Positions 1 through 9,324 of a stretch of DNA of 33,091 nt are shown piece by piece. The translations under genes and the position numbers were made by a program. The stretch spans positions 1 through 33,091 of the forward strand of contig CAYZSE010000014.1 of the NCBI GenBank assembly GCA_964481035.1, given 5' to 3'. Source of the stretch: JAAAPF01 sp964481035. Lineage in GTDB: Bacteria > Pseudomonadota > Alphaproteobacteria > Geminicoccales > Geminicoccaceae. The notes beneath the pieces were generated by a model, which did no database searches, was not told the DNA's origin, and saw nothing but the letters and a program-made list of their open reading frames with translations. The stretch's first letter is position 1, and each line of letters opens with the position of its first letter.

Positions 1-203
1 ACATCGACATGACCAAGTGCATCTATTGCGGCTTCTGCGAGGAGGCCTGCCCGGTCGACGCGATCGTCGAAGGTCCGAACTTCGAGTTCTCGACCTTCAC
101 CCGCGAGGAGCTGTTCTACGACAAGGACAAGCTGCTGGCGAACGGCGAGCGCTGGGAGCGCGAGATCGCCGCCAACCTGGCCGCCGACGCGCCCTATCGC
201 TGA
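1..203 (+). CDS. nuoI: NADH-quinone oxidoreductase subunit I (NuoI), 3' end only
   Basis: This is the C-terminal part of the ferredoxin-like subunit of respiratory complex I, which carries two [4Fe-4S] clusters (N6a and N6b) and passes electrons along the peripheral arm towards quinone. The frame is open from the window edge (first full codon at 3). The second cluster motif is visible as CIYCGFCEEACP (C-x2-C-x2-C-x3-CP), followed by the family-typical tail with EELFYDKDKLLANG. An internal ATG at 9 is not a real start, because the open frame and the homologous sequence (IDMTKC) run upstream of it. The start lies outside the window. The gene leads the membrane-arm genes nuoJ to nuoN on the same strand after a 67-bp spacer, as in alphaproteobacterial nuo operons. 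Identification is secure. Confidence 0.96.
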   Translation, partial: IDMTKCIYCGFCEEACPVDAIVEGPNFEFSTFTREELFYDKDKLLANGERWEREIAANLAADAPYR

Positions 204-270
204 GCCGCCCGCTCGGCTCGCCTGCGAACCGTCCGAAAGCCGGCCCTCGCGCCCGCGGAGCCTTGAAACG

Positions 271-879
271 ATGACCGCAGCGCTGCTCGTCTTCTACCTT
301 CTCGCCGGCATCTGCATCGCGGCGGCCGTCCTGGTCATCTCGGCGCGCAACCCGGTGCACTCGGTGCTGTATCTCATCCTCGCCTTCTTCAACGGCGCCG
401 GCATGTTCGTGCTCGCCGGCGCCGAGTTTCTGGCGATGGTGCTGGTCGTCGTCTATGTCGGCGCCGTCGCCGTGCTGTTCATGTTCGTGGTCATGATGCT
501 CGACATCGATCTCGCCGCCATGCGTGAGGGCTTCTTGAAGTACCTGCCGGTGGGCGCTCTCATCGGCGTCGTGCTGCTCGTCGAGCTCTTCTTGGTCTTC
601 GGCACCATCTCGGTCGGCGACGCGCCGCTGACGGCGGCCATCCCGACGCCCGCGGGGGTGAGCAACACCGAGGCCCTCGGCGCCGTGCTCTACACCGACT
701 ACTTCTTCGCCTTCCAGCTCGCCGGAATCATCCTCCTGGTCGCCATCGTCGGCGCGATCACCCTCACGCTGAGGGATCGGGGGTCGATCAAGCGCCAGGT
801 GATCGGCGAGCAGGTCCACCGCGAGCGCGCCCAGAGCGTCCGGTTGCGCCAGGTCGAGAGCGGGAAGGGGGTCGGCTGA
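271..879 (+). CDS. nuoJ: NADH-quinone oxidoreductase subunit J (NuoJ)
   Basis: Membrane subunit of complex I that sits next to the quinone chamber and helps couple quinone reduction to proton translocation. The protein is 202 residues and very hydrophobic, with about five transmembrane helices. The family landmark region around residues 55-75 (EFLAMVLVVVYVGAVAVLF) contains the tyrosine and glycine of the conserved pi-bulge helix. The C-terminus after about residue 170 is a charged tail with RDRGSIKRQ. The ATG at 271 gives the usual family N-terminus. The stop overlaps the nuoK start as TGATG (TGA 877-879, ATG 879-881), indicating translational coupling within the nuo operon. Confidence 0.96.
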   Translation: MTAALLVFYLLAGICIAAAVLVISARNPVHSVLYLILAFFNGAGMFVLAGAEFLAMVLVVVYVGAVAVLFMFVVMMLDIDLAAMREGFLKYLPVGALIGVVLLVELFLVFGTISVGDAPLTAAIPTPAGVSNTEALGAVLYTDYFFAFQLAGIILLVAIVGAITLTLRDRGSIKRQVIGEQVHRERAQSVRLRQVESGKGVG

Positions 880-1187
880 TGCCCGTACCTCTCGAGCATT
901 TCTTGGTGGTCGCCGCGGTCCTGTTCACCCTGGGCGTCTTCGGCATCTTCCTCAACCGCAAGAATGTCATCGTCATCTTGATGTCGGTCGAGCTCATCCT
1001 TCTGGCGGTGAACATCAACCTGGTCGCGTTTGCGGCGAGCCTGGGCGATCTCACGGGTCAGCTCTTCGCCATGTTCGTCCTCACCGTCGCTGCCGCGGAA
1101 GCGGCGATCGGGCTCGCCATCGTCGTCGTCGTCTTCCGGGCTCGCGGCTCGATCGAGGTCGAAGACATCAATCTCCTGAAGGGCTGA
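879..1187 (+). CDS. nuoK: NADH-quinone oxidoreductase subunit K (NuoK)
   Basis: Small membrane subunit of complex I related to MrpC, forming part of the proton path between the quinone chamber and the antiporter-like subunits. It has 102 residues, the usual family length, with three transmembrane helices. The two conserved membrane glutamates are present: E38 in MSVELILLAVN and E74 in the AAAEAAIGLAI segment. The start codon overlaps the nuoJ stop, and nuoL follows after 6 bp, so the subunit is translated as part of the nuo operon. Confidence 0.97.
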   Translation: MPVPLEHFLVVAAVLFTLGVFGIFLNRKNVIVILMSVELILLAVNINLVAFAASLGDLTGQLFAMFVLTVAAAEAAIGLAIVVVVFRARGSIEVEDINLLKG

Positions 1188-1193
1188 GCGGGC

Positions 1194-3122
1194 ATGATGT
1201 ACGTGTTCATCGTCTTCTTGCCGCTCCTCGGCGCGCTGATCGCCGGCTTCTTCGGCAAGGCGATCGGCGATCGGGCGTCGCAGATCGTGACCTCGGGCCT
1301 TTTGATCGTCGCGGCGCTCCTCTCGGGCATCGCCTTGCTGACGGTGCCCTTTGGCGAGCCCTTCAAGGTCGAGCTCGGCACCTTCATCGCCTCGGGCTCC
1401 TTCGTCGTCGACTGGGCGCTGCGGATCGACGCCCTGACCGCCGTCATGCTCGTCGTCGTCACCTGGATTTCCGCCGCGGTGCACGTCTACTCGATCGGCT
1501 ACATGAGCCACGACGAGACCATCTGGCGTTTCCAGAGCTACCTCTCGCTCTTTACCTTCACCATGCTGATGCTGGTGACCGCCGATAATTTCGTCCAGCT
1601 CTTCTTCGGCTGGGAAGGTGTCGGGCTCGCGTCCTATCTTCTCATCGGCTACTGGTACAAGAAAGCGTCGGCCAATAACGCGGCGATGAAGGCGTTCATC
1701 GTCAACCGCGTCGGCGATTTCGGCCTGATGCTCGGCATCGCCGCGGTCTTCTTCGTGTTCGACAGTCTCGATTTCGACACGGTGTTCATCGCCGCGCCGG
1801 AATATGCCGGAACGACGGTGCGGTTGTTCGGGGCCGAGCTCTCGACCCTCGACTTCATCGCGTTCCTGCTGTTCGTCGGCGCCATGGGCAAGTCCGCCCA
1901 GCTCTTCTTGCACACGTGGCTGCCCGACGCGATGGAGGGGCCGACCCCGGTCTCGGCGCTGATCCACGCCGCGACGATGGTGACCGCCGGCGTGTTCCTC
2001 GTCGCGCGCCTGTCGCCCGTCTTCGAGTACGCGCCACAGGCGATGGCCTTCGTCACCTTCATCGGCGCGTCGACGGCGTTCTTCGCCGCCACCGTCGGGC
2101 TCACCCAGAACGACATCAAGCGGGTCATCGCCTACTCGACCTGCTCGCAGCTCGGCTACATGTTCTTTGCCCTCGGCATCGGCGCCTACGCCGCGGCGAT
2201 CTTCCACCTGTTCACCCACGCCTTCTTCAAGGCGCTGCTCTTCCTCGGCGCCGGCTCGGTGATCCACGGGCTCTCCGACGAGCAGGACATGCGGCGGATG
2301 GGCGGCGTCTGGCGCAAGATGAAGTTCACCTACGCGGTGATGTGGATCGGGTCCTTGGCGCTCATGGGCGTGCCGTTCTTCGCCGGCTTCTACTCGAAGG
2401 ACCTCATCCTCGAGGCGGCCTTCGCGGCCGAGGGCGGCTTTGCAGCCTACGCCTTCTGGCTCGGCATCCTCGCCGCGATCATGACGGCGTTCTATTCGGG
2501 GCGGCTGCTCTTCATGACCTTCCACGGCGCGCCGCGGGCCAGCGAGGAAGTGATGCACCACGCCCACGAGAGCCCGCTGGTGATGACCATCCCGCTCGGC
2601 TTTCTCGCCTTGGGCGCGATCTTCGCGGGCTATCTCGGCCTGCCGATGGTCGAGGGCGACCACGCCTTTTGGGCCGGCGCCATCCACGTCCAGGACATCG
2701 CGCACAACGCCATCGTGGCGGCGCATCACGTGCCCTTGTGGGTCAAGCTCCTGCCGATCGGCTGCGGCATCGTCGGCCTCGGGCTCGCCTGGCTCATGTA
2801 CGTCGGCGACACGACGATGCCGGGGCGCGTCGCCAACGCCGTCCGCCCGCTCTACCTCCTTTCCTACAACAAATGGTATTTCGACGAGATCTACGACGCG
2901 GTGTTCGTCTGGCCGGCGCAGCGGCTCGGCACGTTCCTCTGGCGGGCGATCGACGCCGGCATCATCGACGACTACGGCCCGAACGGCATCGCCGCCACGG
3001 CGCTCGCCGGCACCAGGCGCATCGTGCGATTGCAGACCGGGTACATCTACCACTACGCCTTCGCCATGCTCATCGGCGTCGCGGCGCTGGTGACCTGGTA
3101 CCTCTTCTGGACGCAGGGCTGA
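1194..3122 (+). CDS. nuoL: NADH-quinone oxidoreductase subunit L (NuoL)
   Basis: Largest antiporter-like, proton-pumping subunit at the distal end of the complex I membrane arm. It has 642 residues, about 16 transmembrane helices, and the long lateral amphipathic helix expected near the C-terminus. Family landmarks include the functional glutamate E141 in FGWEGVGLASYLLIGYWY and the proton-channel lysine region GKSAQLFLHTWLPDAMEGP with PTPVSALIHAATMV. Two ATG codons lie in tandem at 1194 and 1197; the first is used here, and the second would change the protein by one residue. nuoM follows after 4 bp. Length and motifs are normal and no defect is seen. Confidence 0.97.
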   Translation: MMYVFIVFLPLLGALIAGFFGKAIGDRASQIVTSGLLIVAALLSGIALLTVPFGEPFKVELGTFIASGSFVVDWALRIDALTAVMLVVVTWISAAVHVYSIGYMSHDETIWRFQSYLSLFTFTMLMLVTADNFVQLFFGWEGVGLASYLLIGYWYKKASANNAAMKAFIVNRVGDFGLMLGIAAVFFVFDSLDFDTVFIAAPEYAGTTVRLFGAELSTLDFIAFLLFVGAMGKSAQLFLHTWLPDAMEGPTPVSALIHAATMVTAGVFLVARLSPVFEYAPQAMAFVTFIGASTAFFAATVGLTQNDIKRVIAYSTCSQLGYMFFALGIGAYAAAIFHLFTHAFFKALLFLGAGSVIHGLSDEQDMRRMGGVWRKMKFTYAVMWIGSLALMGVPFFAGFYSKDLILEAAFAAEGGFAAYAFWLGILAAIMTAFYSGRLLFMTFHGAPRASEEVMHHAHESPLVMTIPLGFLALGAIFAGYLGLPMVEGDHAFWAGAIHVQDIAHNAIVAAHHVPLWVKLLPIGCGIVGLGLAWLMYVGDTTMPGRVANAVRPLYLLSYNKWYFDEIYDAVFVWPAQRLGTFLWRAIDAGIIDDYGPNGIAATALAGTRRIVRLQTGYIYHYAFAMLIGVAALVTWYLFWTQG

Positions 3123-3126
3123 GACG

Positions 3127-4626
3127 ATGAGTGACTGGCCGCTTCTGTCGCTCATCATTTTCCTGCCGCTCGTCGGCGTCGCCTTCATCCTGGCGATCCG
3201 CGCCGAGGACGAGGCGGTGGTGGCGCAGAACGCCAAGGCGGTTGCGCTGTGGACGGCCTCGATCACCTTCCTCTTGAGCCTGTTGGTCTGGGCGCTGTTC
3301 GATCCCACCGTCGCCGGCTTTCAGCTCGTCGAGAAATCGCCCTGGCTGGCAGGCCTCGACATCAACTACCACGTCGGCGTTGACGGCATCTCGCTCTGGC
3401 TGATCCTGCTCAGCACCCTCTTGACGGTCGTCGTCATCCTCGGCTCGTGGCACTCGGTGACCAGCCGGGTCAAGGAATACATGATCGCGTTCTTGGTCAT
3501 GGAAACCTTGATGGTCGGCGTCTTTTGCGCGCTTGACGTCGTTCTCTTCTATGTCTTTTTCGAGGGCATTCTGATCCCGATGTTCTTGATCATCGGGATT
3601 TGGGGTGGACCCAACAGGATATATGCGGCCTTCAAGTTCTTCCTGTACACTTTGGCCGGCTCCGTGCTATTTCTGGTCGCGATCATCTACATGTACCTGG
3701 TCGCGGGCACGACCGACCTGCCGACGCTGATGCGCACCGAGTTCAGCGAGACCGCACAGTGGTGGCTGTTCCTCGCGCTGTTCGCGTCGTTCGCCGTCAA
3801 GGTGCCGATGTGGCCGTTCCACACCTGGTTGCCGGACGCCCATGTCGAGGCGCCGACCGCGGGCTCGGTGCTGCTCGCGGGTGTGCTGTTGAAGCTCGGC
3901 GGCTACGGCTTTCTCAGGTTCTCGCTGCCGATGCTGCCGGACGCGTCCCTGGCATTCGCGCCGCTGATCTTCGCGCTGTCGGTCGTCGCCATCGTCTACA
4001 CCTCGCTGGTGGCGCTGATGCAGGAGGACATGAAGAAGCTGATCGCCTACTCGTCGGTGGCGCACATGGGCATCGTCACCATCGGCATCTTCACCTTCAA
4101 CGAGCAGGGCCTGCAGGGCGGCATCATCCAGATGTTGAGCCACGGCCTCGTCTCGGGCGCGCTGTTCATGTGCGTCGGCGTCATCTACGACCGTATCCAT
4201 AGCCGCGAGATCAAGCGCTACGGGGGGCTCGCCGAGCGCATGCCGGCCTACGCCTTCGTCTTCATGCTGTTCACCATGGCATCGGTGGGGCTGCCCGGGA
4301 CCAGCGGCTTCGTCGGCGAGATCCTCGTCATCGTCGGCGCTTTCCAGGATCACCCGTGGGTCGCCCTCTTCGCGGCCACGGGCCTCATCCTCGGCGCCTG
4401 CTACATGCTGTGGCTCTACCGCCGGGTCGTCTTCGGCGCGCTCGTCCGCGAGGATCTCCTGTCGATCAAGGACATGCGCGCGACCGAGATCGCCGCCTTC
4501 GCGCCGCTCGTCGTCCTCACCCTGCTCATGGGCGTCTATCCCTCGATCTTTCTCGACCCGATGGCGGCGAGCGTGAACGAGCTCCTCGCCCATCTCGAAC
4601 GAACCACCAACCTCGCGGCCAACTGA
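3127..4626 (+). CDS. nuoM: NADH-quinone oxidoreductase subunit M (NuoM)
   Basis: Antiporter-like proton-pumping subunit of complex I, between NuoN and NuoL in the membrane arm. It has 499 residues and about 14 transmembrane helices. The essential glutamate is E146 in YVFFEGILIPMF, and the broken-helix lysine region appears as KVPMWPFHTWLPDAHVEAPT followed by LLAGVLLKLGGYG. A local drop in GC around 3541-3660 coincides with the phenylalanine- and isoleucine-rich conserved helix and is explained by amino-acid content. nuoN follows after 26 bp with its own Shine-Dalgarno-like GAGAG sequence. Confidence 0.97.
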   Translation: MSDWPLLSLIIFLPLVGVAFILAIRAEDEAVVAQNAKAVALWTASITFLLSLLVWALFDPTVAGFQLVEKSPWLAGLDINYHVGVDGISLWLILLSTLLTVVVILGSWHSVTSRVKEYMIAFLVMETLMVGVFCALDVVLFYVFFEGILIPMFLIIGIWGGPNRIYAAFKFFLYTLAGSVLFLVAIIYMYLVAGTTDLPTLMRTEFSETAQWWLFLALFASFAVKVPMWPFHTWLPDAHVEAPTAGSVLLAGVLLKLGGYGFLRFSLPMLPDASLAFAPLIFALSVVAIVYTSLVALMQEDMKKLIAYSSVAHMGIVTIGIFTFNEQGLQGGIIQMLSHGLVSGALFMCVGVIYDRIHSREIKRYGGLAERMPAYAFVFMLFTMASVGLPGTSGFVGEILVIVGAFQDHPWVALFAATGLILGACYMLWLYRRVVFGALVREDLLSIKDMRATEIAAFAPLVVLTLLMGVYPSIFLDPMAASVNELLAHLERTTNLAAN

Positions 4627-4652
4627 GCGCCGCGGCCAGCTGACAGAGAGCC

Positions 4653-6098
4653 ATGTCCGCATCCTATGTCACGGTCGCCCTGCCGGAGCTGTTCCTCCTT
4701 GCCGCGGGCCTAGCGCTCCTGCTGGTCGGCGCATTCAAGGAGCATAACGGAGGAGCGCAGCTCGTCGGCCGCCTCGCCATCGGGGTGCTCGTCGTGGCGG
4801 CGCTTCTCGTGGTCTTCGACGGCAACGAGCGGGCGACGGCGTTCGGCGGCCATTTCGTGATGGACGGCTTTGCCGAGTTCATGAAGGTCGTCGTCTTCCT
4901 CGGTGCGCTCGGCACGCTCGCCATCGCCCAGCCCTACCTGCGCCGCGAGCGTCTCGAGCGTTTCGAGTACGCGGTGCTCGTCGTCTTCTCGACCGCCGGC
5001 ATGGCGCTTCTCGTGTCGGCCAACAGCTTCCTCGCGCTCTACATTGCGCTCGAGCTGACGAGCCTGCCGCTCTACGTGCTCGCCGCGTTCCAGCGCGATT
5101 CCCTCAAGTCGACCGAGGCTGGCCTCAAATACTTCGTCCTCGGCGCACTCGCCTCGGGCATGCTGCTCTACGGTGTTTCCCTGGTCTACGGCTTCACCGG
5201 CAGCATCGCCTTCGAGCGGCTGGCCGAGCTCTATGTCGTCGGCGGCGCCGATTTGCCGATCGGGGCGCTGGTGGGCATCGTCTTCATCGCCGCCGGGCTC
5301 GCCTTCAAATTGGGTGCGGTGCCGTTCCACATGTGGACGCCCGACGTCTACGAGGGTGCGCCGACGCCGGTCACGGCCTTCTTCGCCGCCGCCCCCAAGA
5401 TCGCGGCGATGGGCTTGACGGTGCGCGTCTTCGCCGAGCCCTTCGGCGCGTTCGTCGCCGAATGGCAGCAGATCGTCATCGCCATCGCCGTGGGCTCGAT
5501 GGTCCTCGGCGCCTTCGGTGCGATCGGCCAGCGCAACATGAAGCGGCTGATGGCCTATTCCGGCATCGGCCACGTCGGCTACGCGCTGGTCGGCCTCGCC
5601 GCCGGAACCGAGCGCGGGGTCTACGGCGTGCTCGTCTACATGACGCTCTACCTGTTCATGACCGTCGGCACCTTCGCGGTGCTGATGACGCTGCGCCGGC
5701 GCGATCAGGCGCTCGAGGAGATCGACGACTTCGCGGGCCTGGGCAAGGAGCAGCCGGTGCTGGCCCTGGCCGCGGCGATCTTCATGTTCTCGCTCGCCGG
5801 TATCCCGCCGCTCGCCGGCTTCTTCGGCAAGCTCTACGTCTTCATGGCGGCGGTCGACGGGGGGCTCGTCTGGCTGGCCGTGGTCGGCGTGCTGACGAGC
5901 GTGGTCGGCGCCTATTACTATCTGCGGATCGTCAAGCTCATGTACTTCGACACGGCACCGGAGGCGCGCGACCGCGGCATCGACCCCGAGCTGCGCGGCG
6001 TCATCGCCGTGACGGCATTGGTCACCGCCTTCTTCATCGTCCTGCCGGCGCCCATCCTCGGCCCGGCGCAGGTGGCGGCGGGCGCGCTCTTCCCGTGA
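4653..6098 (+). CDS. nuoN: NADH-quinone oxidoreductase subunit N (NuoN)
   Basis: Third antiporter-like subunit of complex I, adjacent to NuoK, and the last nuo gene here. It has 481 residues and about 14 transmembrane helices. Recognisable parts are the glutamate helix ALYIALELTSLPLYVL, the channel lysine region FKLGAVPFHMWTPDVYEGAP, and GQRNMKRLMAYSGIGHVGYA. The ATG at 4653 follows a GAGAG ribosome-binding-like sequence. The 18-bp gap to the birA TTG suggests the transcript continues into birA-coaX-rnj, an arrangement common in alphaproteobacteria. Confidence 0.97.
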   Translation: MSASYVTVALPELFLLAAGLALLLVGAFKEHNGGAQLVGRLAIGVLVVAALLVVFDGNERATAFGGHFVMDGFAEFMKVVVFLGALGTLAIAQPYLRRERLERFEYAVLVVFSTAGMALLVSANSFLALYIALELTSLPLYVLAAFQRDSLKSTEAGLKYFVLGALASGMLLYGVSLVYGFTGSIAFERLAELYVVGGADLPIGALVGIVFIAAGLAFKLGAVPFHMWTPDVYEGAPTPVTAFFAAAPKIAAMGLTVRVFAEPFGAFVAEWQQIVIAIAVGSMVLGAFGAIGQRNMKRLMAYSGIGHVGYALVGLAAGTERGVYGVLVYMTLYLFMTVGTFAVLMTLRRRDQALEEIDDFAGLGKEQPVLALAAAIFMFSLAGIPPLAGFFGKLYVFMAAVDGGLVWLAVVGVLTSVVGAYYYLRIVKLMYFDTAPEARDRGIDPELRGVIAVTALVTAFFIVLPAPILGPAQVAAGALFP

Positions 6099-6116
6099 GC
6101 CGTCCCGCACCCGCCC

Positions 6117-6854
6117 TTGCGTGACGCTTGGCCCGACACGCTCGCCGGCTTTCGCCTCGAGCACCACGAAGCGGTCGCCTCGACCCAGGATCGCGCCCGC
6201 GTGCTCGTTCGGACCGGGGCGGCGCCCGCGGTGGTCGTCGCCGACGTGCAGACGGCCGGCCGGGGGCGGCTCGGGCGCGGCTGGACGTCGCCGGCAGGGA
6301 ACCTCTACGCGTCGATCGTCGTGGCGAGGACCTTTGCTGCGGCGCTAGCGCCGGCGTTTTCTCTGGTCGCGGGCGTCGTTCTCGCCGACGCCGTGGCGGA
6401 CCAGGCGCCTTCGGCGGCACCGCTGACGCTGAAGTGGCCGAACGATCTCCTGCTTGCCGGCGGCAAGCTCGCCGGCATTCTGGTCGAGGCCGAGGATGCC
6501 CATCTCGTCACCGGGATCGGTGTCAATCTCGTCGCGGCGCCGCCGGGGGCGGCGTCGCTCGCGGCCGCGGGCCTCACCGTGACGCGCCGCGGGCTGCTCG
6601 CAGCTGTGCTCGCGGGCCTTGACGCCGCCCGCCGCGACCTCGAAGAACACGGTTTCGCCGCCTATCGCACCGCGTGGCTCGCCCGCGCCGCGTGGCTCGA
6701 TCAACCGGTTCGTGTGATCCTCGCCGACCGCGTGCTCACCGGCGTCCATCGCGGCATCGACGAGCGCGGCGCGCTGCTGCTCGAGACCGATGCCGGCGTG
6801 CGGCCGGTCCTCGCGGGTGATGTCGAGCGGATCCGCTTGGAGGAGGGCTCTTGA
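6117..6854 (+). CDS. birA: Biotin--[acetyl-CoA-carboxylase] ligase (BirA, monofunctional)
   Basis: Activates biotin with ATP and attaches it to the biotin carboxyl carrier domains of carboxylases. The protein has 245 residues and lacks the N-terminal helix-turn-helix of the E. coli bifunctional repressor, so it is expected to be a ligase only. The nucleotide and biotin loop is visible as GRGRLGRGW (residues 48-56), followed by LKWPNDLLL and KLAGILVEAE, and a small C-terminal SH3-like domain. The start is uncertain: an in-frame stop (the nuoN TGA) lies at 6096, and the only start codon that keeps the family N-terminus is the TTG at 6117. The stop overlaps the coaX ATG as TGATG. Confidence 0.92.
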   Translation: MRDAWPDTLAGFRLEHHEAVASTQDRARVLVRTGAAPAVVVADVQTAGRGRLGRGWTSPAGNLYASIVVARTFAAALAPAFSLVAGVVLADAVADQAPSAAPLTLKWPNDLLLAGGKLAGILVEAEDAHLVTGIGVNLVAAPPGAASLAAAGLTVTRRGLLAAVLAGLDAARRDLEEHGFAAYRTAWLARAAWLDQPVRVILADRVLTGVHRGIDERGALLLETDAGVRPVLAGDVERIRLEEGS

Positions 6855-7639
6855 TGCTGCTGGCCGTCGACGTCGGCAACACGAACACCGTCTTCGCGCT
6901 GTACGATGAAACGACGCCGCTGGTGAGCTGGCGGCTCGCCACCGTCCGTCAGCGTACCTCCGACGAATACGCGCTGGCGCTGGTCCAGCTCATCGAGATG
7001 GCGGGCTTCGACTACCGGCAGATCGGCGAGGCGGTCGTCTCCTCGGTCGTGCCGGAGACCAATCTCGCGCTGCGGTGGATGTGCCGCGATCGGCTCGAGG
7101 TGCCGGTCTCGTTCATCGCCGAGGAGGTCGAGGTGCCGCTCGCGGTGGCGCTGGCGAGCCCCGGCGAGATCGGCGCCGACCGGCTCGTCAACGCCTTCGC
7201 GGCGCACCGCCATCACGGCGGCGACCTCGTCGTCATCGACTTCGGCACGGCGACCACCTTCGACGTGGTCTCGGCCGACGGCACCTATCACGGCGGCGTG
7301 ATCGCGCCCGGCATCAACCTCTCGTTGGAGGCCCTGCACCAAGCCGCGGCGCAGCTGCCCCGCATCGGGGTGCAGAAGCCGCAGGCGGTGATCGGCAACA
7401 GCACGGTCACGGCGATGCAGTCGGGCGTCTTCTGGGGCTATATTGGCTTGATCGAAGGGCTCGTCGCGCGCATCCGCGGCGAGTTCGGTAGACCGATGCG
7501 AACCATCGGCACCGGCGGCCTCGCCCCCGTCTTCGCCGGAGCGACCGAGGCGATCGAAGCCGTCGACGCCGACTTGACCATGACCGGGCTCGTGGACCTG
7601 TTCACGCTGCACCGTGCCCGCCGGGAGATCTCCGCATGA
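6854..7639 (+). CDS. coaX: Type III pantothenate kinase (CoaX)
   Basis: Phosphorylates pantothenate in the first step of coenzyme A synthesis in the cytoplasm. Type III kinases belong to the ASKHA fold and differ from CoaA in being insensitive to CoA feedback; that is family knowledge. The 261-residue protein begins with the phosphate-binding loop DVGNTNT (residues 6-12), has GADRLVNAFAAHR and then DFGTATTFD, and ends with the GTGGLAPVFA segment. The ATG at 6854 is chosen over the TTG one codon upstream because it overlaps the birA stop in the usual TGATG form. Its stop overlaps the rnj start by four bases (ATGA, 7636-7639). Confidence 0.95.
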   Translation: MLLAVDVGNTNTVFALYDETTPLVSWRLATVRQRTSDEYALALVQLIEMAGFDYRQIGEAVVSSVVPETNLALRWMCRDRLEVPVSFIAEEVEVPLAVALASPGEIGADRLVNAFAAHRHHGGDLVVIDFGTATTFDVVSADGTYHGGVIAPGINLSLEALHQAAAQLPRIGVQKPQAVIGNSTVTAMQSGVFWGYIGLIEGLVARIRGEFGRPMRTIGTGGLAPVFAGATEAIEAVDADLTMTGLVDLFTLHRARREISA

Positions 7640-9324
7640 CCGCTCAGCCGCTCTATTTCGCGCCCCTCGGCGGCGCCGGCGAGATCGGCATGAACGTCAA
7701 CCTCTACGGCGCCGAGGGGCGTTGGATGATGGTCGATCTCGGCATCACCTTCGCCGACGAGCGCTTGCCCGGCGTCGACATCATCCTGCCCGACATCGGC
7801 TTCGTGCGGGAGGAGCGCGACAAGCTCGACGGCTTGGTCTTGAGCCATGCGCACGAGGACCATCTGGGCGCGGTTCCCTACCTCTGGCCGCAGCTCAAGT
7901 GCCCGATATGGTGCGTACCCTTCACCGCCGCGGTGCTGCGCCGCAAGCTCGACGAGAGCGGCATCCGCGAGCGCGCGCTGATCCACGTCGTCGAGCCGGG
8001 CGAGCCCTTCACCGTCGGCCCGTTCACCTGCCGCTTCATCCACATGACGCACTCGATCCCCGAGGCGGCGATGCTGGTGATCGACACGCCGCACGGGCGC
8101 ATCCTGCACACCGGCGACTGGAAGCTCGACCCGGCGCCGCAGGTCGGCGACGCGAGCCAGATCGAGGCGCTCCAGGAGGTCGGCCGCGAGGGCGTGCTGG
8201 CGATGGTCGCCGACAGCACCAACATCATGAGCCCGGGGACCTCGGGCTCCGAGGCCGAGGTGCTCGAGAGCCTGACCAAGCTCATCGCCCAGCAACCGAA
8301 CCGCGTCGTGCTGACCACCTTCGCCTCCAACGTGGCGCGGCTGCACACCGCGATGCAGGCCGGCGCCGCCGCCGGCCGCGAGGTGGCGCTGATCGGCCGC
8401 TCGATGCGCCGCATGGTCGCCGCCGCCAGGGACTGCGGCTATCTCCAGGACATCCCGCGGTTGCTCGACGAGCGCGACATCATGGACCTGCCGCGTAACC
8501 GGATCCTGCTCTTGTGCACCGGCAGCCAGGCCGAGCCGCGCGCGGCGATGGCCCGCATCGCCGCCGGCTCGCACCCGCGGCTGCGGCTCGACGCCGAAGA
8601 CACGGTGGTCTTCTCCTCCAAGATCATCCCCGGCAACGAGCGCATCATCTACGACCTGCACAACAACCTCGTGCGGACCGGCGTGCGGGTCATCACCGAG
8701 GACGACCACTTCGTCCACGTCTCGGGGCACCCGTCGCGCGACGAGGTGGCGCAGCTCTATCGCTGGGTGAAGCCCAAGATCGCGGTCCCGGTGCACGGCG
8801 AGTTGCGGCATCTGCGCGAGCACGTCGTCTTCGCCCGCGAGCAGGGCGTCGCGCACGCGCTGCTCGTGACCGACGGCGATCTCGTCAAGCTCGCCCCCGG
8901 CGAGCCGGTCATCGAGGGCGAGGTGCCGATCGGCCGGCACGCCTACGAGGACGGCGCGATGATCGCGGTCGAAGCCGACCGCTTTCGGGTTCGCCGCAAG
9001 CTCGCGAACAACGGCACCATCTTCGTCAGCCTCGTGCTCGACAGCTTCGGCTCGGTCCTGGCGCCGCCGCAGGTCGCCTCGGCCGGCACCGTCGAGCTCG
9101 ACGATGACGCCGGCGCGCGGCAGCGTGTCGCCGACGCCCTGGTCGACGAGGTCGAGGGCCTCGACGATCGCGAGGTCGAGGATGACGGGCGGATCGAGGA
9201 TCGGGTGCGCGCCACCGTTCGACGCCTGTTGGGGTTGCCGCGCGACCGCCGGCCTGTGATTCAGGTGCAGATCACGCGCCTGTCGCCCGATTCGCTGGCG
9301 CAACTCGAGGAAGTGTCGACCTGA
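7636..9324 (+). CDS. rnj: Ribonuclease J
   Basis: Metallo-beta-lactamase and beta-CASP ribonuclease with endonuclease and 5'-3' exonuclease activity in the family, acting in rRNA maturation and mRNA decay; alphaproteobacteria carry it where E. coli does not. The 562-residue product starts with PLGGAGEIGMNVN and has the zinc motif H71-A-H73-E-D75-H76. It continues with HTGDWKLD, the beta-CASP segment SGHPSRDE, and KPKIAVPVHGE, and ends in a C-terminal domain of about 110 residues. The start overlaps the coaX stop (ATGA). A perfect 8-bp GC-only hairpin follows directly after the stop. Confidence 0.95.
   Translation: MTAQPLYFAPLGGAGEIGMNVNLYGAEGRWMMVDLGITFADERLPGVDIILPDIGFVREERDKLDGLVLSHAHEDHLGAVPYLWPQLKCPIWCVPFTAAVLRRKLDESGIRERALIHVVEPGEPFTVGPFTCRFIHMTHSIPEAAMLVIDTPHGRILHTGDWKLDPAPQVGDASQIEALQEVGREGVLAMVADSTNIMSPGTSGSEAEVLESLTKLIAQQPNRVVLTTFASNVARLHTAMQAGAAAGREVALIGRSMRRMVAAARDCGYLQDIPRLLDERDIMDLPRNRILLLCTGSQAEPRAAMARIAAGSHPRLRLDAEDTVVFSSKIIPGNERIIYDLHNNLVRTGVRVITEDDHFVHVSGHPSRDEVAQLYRWVKPKIAVPVHGELRHLREHVVFAREQGVAHALLVTDGDLVKLAPGEPVIEGEVPIGRHAYEDGAMIAVEADRFRVRRKLANNGTIFVSLVLDSFGSVLAPPQVASAGTVELDDDAGARQRVADALVDEVEGLDDREVEDDGRIEDRVRATVRRLLGLPRDRRPVIQVQITRLSPDSLAQLEEVST

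Noticed and set aside
699..3308. Long minus-strand open frame of 869 codons opposite nuoJ-nuoL
   Set aside because: Composition is highly charged (Arg, Asp, Glu, His) with no domain, as expected for the antisense of high-GC genes; nuoJ, K and L on the + strand are certain.
3541..3660. Local GC dip in nuoM (about 43% at 3541-3600)
   Set aside because: It covers the conserved FYVFFEGILIPMFLII helix; the amino acids themselves need AT-rich codons, and the dip is short.
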